A stretch of DNA of 64,000 nucleotides from Pyrus communis (taxonomy: Eukaryota; Streptophyta; Magnoliopsida; Rosales; Rosaceae). Under the pieces are notes generated by a model that was not told where the DNA came from, did no database searches, and saw only the letters and a program-made list of their open reading frames with translations. The stretch spans positions 3,107,501 to 3,171,500 of the forward strand of contig NC_084819.1 of assembly GCF_963583255.1 (NCBI RefSeq), written 5' to 3'. The position numbers and the translations under genes were made by a program. Below, piece by piece: positions 57,791 through 64,000 of this stretch (position 1 is the first letter of the stretch; each line of letters begins with the position of its first letter).

Positions 57791-58269
57791 AGAGATGGTA
57801 CTACCATAATACAAAGATGCAAACACAATAGGCATACAAAATCCTCGCGATTCTCTTGTGTTTTCCCTGTTACTACTGTAATCATAGCAAATTCAATATT
57901 TCGCCTAATAACTCTTGCAACTGTTTTAAAAATAAAAAAAAAATTTAATGAGACCTTCCTCAGATTTTGAACATCGTTCATTAAGGTTTACATCTCGAGC
58001 AAAGTTAGGCAATCCAAGCAACTCCTCAACTTCGAACCCTATAAACTTTTCACACCTATCACCAAATTTGAATTCGGATGTCTCGGCATTGATAGAATTA
58101 ATTATTCTAAGCGTAAATTACAATTTGCACCCTCAATTTTGGTTGCAATTGCAACCTCATAAATCATCTTTAAAACATATTAATCTTGTACATTTACTAT
58201 TATTTCATTTCAATTTCATACACCTGTTAGTCAATCCGTTAAATTGGTTGTTAAGTGGTGATGTGAAAA

Positions 58270-59407
58270 ACATAAGGGTAAATTATACAAAACTACCTCA
58301 ATTATGGGTTGAACCACAATCTCATACCTTATGTTTTAAAATTTACAATGTCATATCTTATTTTACGAATTTGTTGTAATGTCAGATATTCGTCACTATC
58401 AATTTTTATGTTAAATGATGACGTGTCTTAAGAGGCTCAATCCTTAAAAAATTAAAAAATTAAAAATTTTTATTTTAAAAATGTAGGACCCACTCCCCAT
58501 AACCCATCGGGGTTCTACATCTCTCCCAGAACCCTAACCCAAATCAACATCCAGTTCCTTGAGGTTTGCCACCGAGAGCTACGCCATGGAGAAAGGACCT
58601 AGATACAAAGCCTACGCGGAACTCTGAGAATTGTGGCTAAGGAGGAAGTATATGTTCCCAGAGGAACTTGAAGAATCCGAATTGAGATTGACCCCATTGA
58701 AGAAACAAGTCAAATTTAAAACCCATCAGACCAATTCGTGAAAAGGGTCTTCCGTTCTCGCTCAATAGAGATTTCCTAGTTAGTATTAGTAAATAGGAAT
58801 ATGGATAAAAAAACGATCCGGTTGTTTCTTTCTACAATTCAATCTTGTTACAAAAGTCAAACTCCAAAGAATACCAAAGACTTTCGGGGTTTTTTTTTCT
58901 TTCTATTCAATCTTTCTTTGATGTTTTATAGCCTGGGAATTTGACTACCACTTATAATTCTTTTGTTTTTGTTTTTTCGTTGTTCGGAATGTAACTGGTA
59001 AATGACAAAGTTCGATGAATTGTTCCAACTCCTGGATGCATTCTTTTCCCCTTTAATTTTGATGTTAGTGCAAATACTCTGTGCCATGGTTGTGCTGGTT
59101 CTTGATAGGTAAATATATGTATGGAGGTCAAGGTGGGCGCTGGTGACGGGGAAGAAGGTGGAATGGGGAAGAAAGTTGAGGGTGATGGGTCCACATTTTT
59201 TAATTTTTAATATTTAATTAATTTTTAATTCAGTCTTAAACCACGTCAGCATTTAACAGATAAATTATATTAATAGAAAAAATAACAAATGTCTGACATT
59301 ATAACAAATTCATAAGATGAGGTACAACATTATCACTTTTAAACAAAAACATTAGGTATGAGATTATGGTTCGATCAATAATTAAGGTAATTTTGTGTAA
59401 TTTACCA
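58270..59407. mobile_element. Inner foldback element carrying a gene fragment
   Basis: Inverted ends of about 150 bp: GGGTAAATTATACAAAACTA, CCTTATGTTTTAAAA and TTACGAATTTGTTGTAATGT at the left; ACATTATAACAAATTCATAA and TTTTGTGTAATTTACC at the right. The cargo at 58500-59190 includes a recognisable coding remnant at 58586. Another end of this family is at 49205-49295. Confidence 0.8.
58586..58770 (+). pseudogene. Captured fragment of a small conserved plant gene
   Basis: Reads MEKGPRYKAYAEL, a stop, then LRRKYMFPEELEESE, KKQVKF and, after another stop, KGSSVLAQ. From memory this follows a short conserved plant protein that begins M(D/E)KGPRYKAYAELRE and has KKQVKF and KGSSVLAQ in the same order. 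Three in-frame stops make it non-functional. It lies inside the inner foldback element, with its leader (about 58540-58585) also captured. Confidence 0.55.
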
Positions 59408-59479
59408 AAAACATAAAATCACATATTTTGATGATGTGACAAATAAAAATAATTAAATATTAAAAAAATTATTTAAAAA

Positions 59480-60070
59480 CAAAACTAAATAAAACAAAGT
59501 GGGCTTCACCCCCTTCTTCTCCAGGTTCATCGCAGCGTCCGAGCCCTGCTAGACTTCGCCGGCATCAGAGAACCGATCGCGACTGATCTCTGTTTACCCA
59601 GTCACCGTTCTTCGCTTTGAGGCCAACCACTGCATTGCATCTCCCACAACTCCCCAGAGAAAAAAAAAAAGCCAAACCATTTTTCAAAGTCTGCAGCTTT
59701 TCACCTTCAATGGGGTTTGTCACTTGCTGATTTCTCCAATCCAGTTCTTCCATGGCAGCACCTCCAAATCCTTCCCAGGTCCAAACCCCACAATCCCTTT
59801 AGCATTTAGCACCATGAAATTTCCATTTCTCAACCAAATCCCATTTTCCTAATCAAATCCCACACACCCAATTTCTCATCTCACTCCCATTGTAACACAC
59901 GTAAGCAAATCCCAAAATTCCATCTGCTTCCCAAATTTCATTCTGAAATTCCTCACTTCCCTAATTCCAAAATTAAAATAAAATCCGGTATGAACCCAAC
60001 ACGCAGAGCATCAAGATCTACACTCCCATCTATTTCTGGCTGCATTTAGGCGAAGGGTTCAGATGGGCAA
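59480..60070. other. GC-richer gene-derived sequence in the outer foldback element
   Basis: Base composition rises and the text resembles a plant 5' leader and first exon (TTCTTCCATGGCAGCACCTC then CCTTCCCAG/GTCC at about 59743-59779, reading MAAPPNPSQ before a donor-like GT). I cannot name a gene. It is probably also captured. Confidence 0.3.
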
Positions 60071-60084
60071 AGGCCGAAAAACGA

Positions 60085-60890
60085 TCGAAAACTGTCTCCA
60101 ACCAAGAATTAAGTTAGAGGGCTCATGGGTCCACGGAATCTAAAATGGTCAAAGGGTTGGCTCAATTTAACCCGCCAGCCAGCCCCAGGCTGGCCAGGAA
60201 TATGTATATTCCAGTCGGATATATCCGACAGGAATGCTAGGCCAAATTTTCAAATGCAACGGCTGGCTAACGTCAACTAGCCATTATTTTTGAACTTTTT
60301 TTTTTTAATTTACAAATTTTTGTCCTATAACTTCTATTTTTAAATTCTGTTTTTTTTTCTATAACTTCCTAATTTTTGTCCTATAACTTCTATTTTTAAA
60401 TTCTATTTTTTTTCTATAACTTCCTGTAACTTTTTCTATAACTTCCTGTAACTTCTAATTTTTGTCCTATAACTTCTATTTTTAAATTCTATTTTTTTCT
60501 ATAACTTCCTGTAACTTCTATTTTACAAAATTTGTTTCATATTTTTTTTTAAATTCTATTTTTTTCCTATAACTTCCAAAGCCATTATACCAACGGCTAG
60601 CTGACGCCACTTAGCTGTTGGATTTGAATTTAAGTTGTAGTTTTTAAATAATAAATTATGTTTGGCTCTATGACCCTTTAACACTCAGTTGGAGACGGTT
60701 TTTTGTGACAAGGCTAAAACGAGGCCTATGGGTTTTAGCCCTCGTTTTACCCATATGGCCCTTTGGCCCTCAGTTGGAGATTGAGGCAAAAATGACCATG
60801 TATTGTTCTTTAAAATATTAATTTGTTGGAGGGCCAGAAGACTCGCTAAAATGAGCCATCTTGCCAGCCTTCGGTTGGAGATGGCCTTAG
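60085..60890. mobile_element. MITE related to the one at 8303-8722
   Basis: Ends with GGTTGGAGATGGCCTTAG at the right and begins near ACTGTCTCCAACCAAG at the left. TTTAGCC- and GGGCC-type blocks occur inside, along with a local tandem repeat (60290-60580) built on CTATAACTTC and TATTTTTAAATTCTATTTTT. Confidence 0.6.
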
Positions 60891-60899
60891 CGATCCTTC

Positions 60900-61062
60900 A
60901 TCAACCATTTTAACAGTCTCTTTATTCTTCCCATAAAGCGCTCGGTCTGCCCATTATCAGAATTATCCTCCTCGTTGTATTCACCGCCACGCTGAGTGGC
61001 CAGAACGCTTTCCGCCATAGCTTTGAGCTCGGGAAGAAGGTGCTAATCCAACCGCCAAAGTC
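60900..61062 (-). pseudogene. Gene fragment interrupted by the MITE
   Basis: On the minus strand an uninterrupted frame reads KAMAESVLATQRGGEYNEED, then SDNGQTERFMGRIKRLLKWL and MKDR, ending exactly where the MITE begins. It looks like genuine coding sequence with an amphipathic, basic C-terminal helix. I do not recognise the family. It lies within the outer foldback element and so is probably captured. Confidence 0.4.
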
Positions 61063-61449
61063 GATGTTCAATGCTACTGTTCAGATTAGCCACCGTTGAT
61101 GCAGGCAAAGCTTAGTTATGTTGAATTTAGTTAGACTCCTTAAGCATAATGGCTTAGGGTGGGGCCGGAGAAGAAGGCGGGTGGGTCAATTTATTTTTGT
61201 TTTAAAATTAAATTTTAACATTCAATTACACTTCATTAAAATGTGTGAGTTTTATATTTGTCACATCATCAATTAACGGTGAATTTAACGGATTGATTAA
61301 CGGTTGTACGAAATGAAAATGAAATAATAGTAAATGTATGAGATTGAAATGTTTTTAAAATGTTGTATGAAGTTGTAATTGCACCGAAACTTGAGGGTGC
61401 AAATTTTAATTTATTTTTATTCTAATTATATCTACATAAGTCTTCCTAC

Positions 61450-61660
61450 GCGAATGAGGATCTTGGGGATCCTCCAATCATGTCTGTTTATCGTACATCG
61501 TGCAGTTAGTTTTTGTCAGATACTGTTTATATTCAATTTTAAATTAAAAAAATTACAATGATTTTTTACCACACGATGTATAATAAACGAATACGATTGA
61601 ATAATTCTCGAAATCCTCACAAAAAGGATCTGGAGAAGATTGTGTTTCTTCCTACGCATA
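61450..61660. mobile_element. Foldback MITE with long target duplication
   Basis: Flanked by TCTTCCTACGC at both ends (about 61439-61450 and 61648-61659). Contains TTTATCGTACATCGTGCAGT and its inverse ACACGATGTATAATAAACG, with GAGGATC ends. A 9- to 11-bp target duplication fits a Mutator-derived MITE. Confidence 0.7.
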
Positions 61661-62937
61661 TCATCGCTATCCAACCCTCCATCATAAGCTCTGAAAATAC
61701 CCCCAAAATGGTGTTCCTCTTATTTAAATTGAATGAAAATATATATTCCATGTTAGAATCAAAAGACTAGTTAAATTGAATGAAATTATGCCATTGAGGA
61801 CAGGACGACAAATTGCAACTAGTACAAAAAAGACAATCTGGCAAGGCTGTGGGATGGTTAGCTATATCAAAAGCTAACATTAAGAAAATTGGCTGACATC
61901 TCTATTTTATTTTCACATAGAAAGGGCAACCAAAAATGTCAACGAAACATGGACAAGTAAATTAGCCTATTTTAATTTGCCTCCTAATATCTGAAAATAC
62001 TGACTCTGACCATTGTATATATTAATTTGCCTATCTTATGTATAATAGCCTTCATGTACGTGCTCACGCACGTGCATATATTTGACTACGCCCCTTTATG
62101 AGGCTAAGCCTACCATCTTCTCCTTACACCCCTTCAAACCCTGGGCTAAAACCCAAATTTTCCCTTCCCCCCCCCCCCCCCAACCTTAACCCCCAAATCC
62201 AACCCAACCCAAAACCTAAACCAAACCTAAAACCTAAAACCTAAAAGGAAGCCAAATACCAGCCACAATTTAGCCCACAAATTGAAGTGAGACCCACGGG
62301 TGAGAGTGAAAAGTGGGTTGTGAAGCCCACACCCCAAAACACAGACGCCCAAACGCGTGTCACGTGCCACAACCTTTTCCAGCCGAGGCTCACCCATGTG
62401 GGGTTGTCCCCCTTGCGTGTCAGCCTCATTGTAGCCCAACAGCTACTTTTCTTCATCCATCGGCCAGTTTAATTGGACTGTTGGTTAATCCAACGATCCA
62501 TGTTCAAATATTTTTTTTTCTTTGTTTTATATTTATATATTTATTGAATCCAACGGTTGAAATCGAATATAATCAAATCTAATAGTAAAAAAAAAGATCT
62601 AACGATCCAAATTTAAATCCAACGGCTAAAATAATTAAAAAAAAATTCTTTAACTCAAAATTCAACCAATTAGTGAGTTTTATGTGTCGATTTAGTGATT
62701 TTTTATGTGTTATCGGAATTTAAATATTTTTAGATTAAAATGTTTATAAAATTAAATTACAATAGTCTACATAATCTTTTTTTTAAGTTAATTTAAGAAA
62801 CAAATTAGCCTAAATTCATTCTTTAATAATCCCGAACTAAAATTTTAGGCCAGAAGGGTTAGAATAGAAAAGTTTTTGGGCTAAAACCCTAATTTTCTGG
62901 GCTAAATATTTTTAAATTTTAGGCCAGTGTGACATCC
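61661..62937. other. Intergenic, no gene seen
   Basis: Contains a C run (62168-62181) and a short series of CCTAAA-type repeats (62210-62247). Open frames at 62227-62582 on both strands are short and unsupported. Confidence 0.5.
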
Positions 62938-64000
62938 CGTCCCGATATTATAAAAACGTATGTGTGAATTTACCTTTTTAGCCCTAGTTCGTTACATTTA
63001 CATATAATGTTGTTTTGTGTGGTGTGGCATGTGTTGGACCACACACACACACACTCACACACACTGTCTCTATCTCTCCCGTGTTTCCCTCTCCCTCTGT
63101 CTCTTCCCTGTCTCTTCTCTCTCTTTCCCCCGAGTCCTCCATTATTCTGCTTCTTCCTTCAACTTACGGACACACACACAAATATACCAAATCATCATAG
63201 ATCGAGGAAACCAACTACACCATTGAACTCGTGAGGTTGAGAGGAGCACAACCATACCAATTTCAGGTAAAAATTCTAACGTTTTCACGTCGATTCGACA
63301 ATGGCCGATTTGAGTACTGTTCATGCAAGCATTAATCTAGCATGTTTTTGAACTTTTGAAGCTCATAGATGTCTTAGTGAGGTCCCAAGGAGCCTCGGAG
63401 TGCTTCGTTGGACAAATTTGGACGTCGGGATAGCTTGGTTCGAAGTTGGCCGGTTTTTGAGTTTGAAGACAGGTATGATCGCGTGGTTTTTAGCTTTTAA
63501 AAGTGGTATATCGTGATTCTACTAGTCTTAAGCTTCATTTTGGTTCAAGAATCATGAAAAATGGTTGAGAAACGAGTGAGAAAACTAAGTTTGAAGTTTT
63601 TCCAGTTTTCCGGCGCCGGCGACGGCACCGGAGACTCGCCGGAGAAGGTGACAGAATATTCCGTCAAATCTGACGGAATATTCCTGACGCCGTTAACGGA
63701 ATCTGTCAAAACTAACGGAATATTCCTAACGGCGTCAGTTGACGCCGTCAGTGTGCACTGCACGTGCCTGCGCGTGTGGCCGTGCCTTGGCCGGCGCGTG
63801 GGGGCGCGTGCGGCGGAGGAAAATTATTCTAAAAATATGGTTGTGATCCTGAGGTTGTGTAGAGCACGTTGGTATATTCATTTGCCCAATTTGAGCAATG
63901 TATGAGAAGTTATTACGAGAAGTTGGTTATGTGCTTTTAAATTAACGTTTTTGTAGTTGTTTCGCGTATAGGTGATACGTATCCCGAGGACGAGCGTGGT
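62938..64000 (+). mobile_element. Ty3-type LTR, second copy, cut by the window end
   Basis: Begins TGTGACATCCCGTCCCG and follows the LTR at 22067 through the CACACA/CTCT leader, the GGCGCCGGCGACGGCACCGG block, the hairpin cluster (about 63653-63750) and GGTGATACGTATCCCGAGGA. It has small differences and indels. Whether it is solo or the 5' LTR of a full element cannot be told from this window. Confidence 0.85.

Larger units (their letters stand above)
58112..61413. mobile_element. Outer foldback element with about 150-bp inverted ends
   Basis: The left end (AATTTGCACCCTCAATTTTG, TTGCAATTGCAACCTCATA, GTCAATCCGTTAAATTGGTT) is the inverse of the right end (TTAACGGATTGATTAACGG, GAAGTTGTAATTGCACCGAA, CTTGAGGGTGCAAATT). 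It encloses a second foldback element (58270-59407), gene-derived sequence and a MITE (60085-60890). Confidence 0.8.

Noticed and set aside
62210..62250. Interstitial telomere repeat
   Set aside because: The repeats are CCTAAA and CCTAAAA-like, short and irregular, and not the plant CCCTAAA array.
62227..62582. Overlapping frames on both strands near a C run
   Set aside because: Low-complexity, GC-shifted sequence with no domain and no consistent coding signal on either strand.
22067..64000. The two Ty3-type LTRs as the two ends of one very large retrotransposon
   Set aside because: The left LTR has its own target duplication and no primer-binding site after it. Genes and unrelated elements lie between.
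1..64000. CRISPR arrays, bacterial operons, ribosome binding sites
   Set aside because: The window is plant nuclear DNA. The tandem repeats present have no spacer structure of that kind.

Overview
This is a window of a repeat-rich, AT-rich plant nuclear genome. The gene families (CLE peptide precursor, SAP-domain protein, RFC3), U-rich introns with GT-AG borders, Cassandra elements carrying 5S rRNA-like LTRs, Ty3-type LTRs opening with TGTGACATCCCGTCCCG, and very abundant MITEs suggest a woody rosid. The repeat families look to me like Rosaceae (apple/pear type). That placement is inference from recognised repeats, not a database match.

Only four loci look like real or former genes. (1) At 203-922 (minus) is a secreted CLE polyprotein with four exact CLE dodecapeptides (RQVPTGPNPLHH) and two decayed CLE cores in 30-residue repeats. 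(2) At 5760-9351 (minus) is a four-exon SAP-domain nuclear-type protein whose exons join in phase to 472 codons. (3) At 13060-19340 (plus) is a replication factor C subunit 3 locus. It has an E2F-type site just upstream, but also two in-frame TAG codons and a damaged exon 4, so it reads as a pseudogene. (4) At 33664-34468 (minus) is a second CLE gene, paralogous to the first. It is interrupted by a copy of its own 3' end, which lies exactly between a GT and an AG and would splice out in frame.

The CLE and RFC3 loci were duplicated together. The second copy (33.5-36.4 kb) keeps the CLE gene but only shreds of RFC3. A third, smaller relic lies at 38.8-39.85 kb. RFC3 exon 6 fragments in both relics sit beside the same foldback element.

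Mobile DNA fills the rest. It includes a LINE split by a TIR-like element that itself holds a 2.16 kb solo LTR (19.6-24.8 kb); four tandem Cassandra LTRs flanked by one 5-bp target duplication (29.0-30.35 kb); two further complete Cassandra copies with target duplications, each inside an older element; a 43.2-45.56 kb TIR element packed with nested inserts; a 3 kb minisatellite (46.25-49.19 kb) of 83-bp and 51-bp modules with a 1,387-bp higher-order duplication; and nested foldback elements at 58.1-61.4 kb that carry gene fragments. The window ends inside a second copy of the Ty3-type LTR. From 49.3 to 57.4 kb I see T-rich sequence with transposon ends and a few exon-like scraps, but no confident gene.
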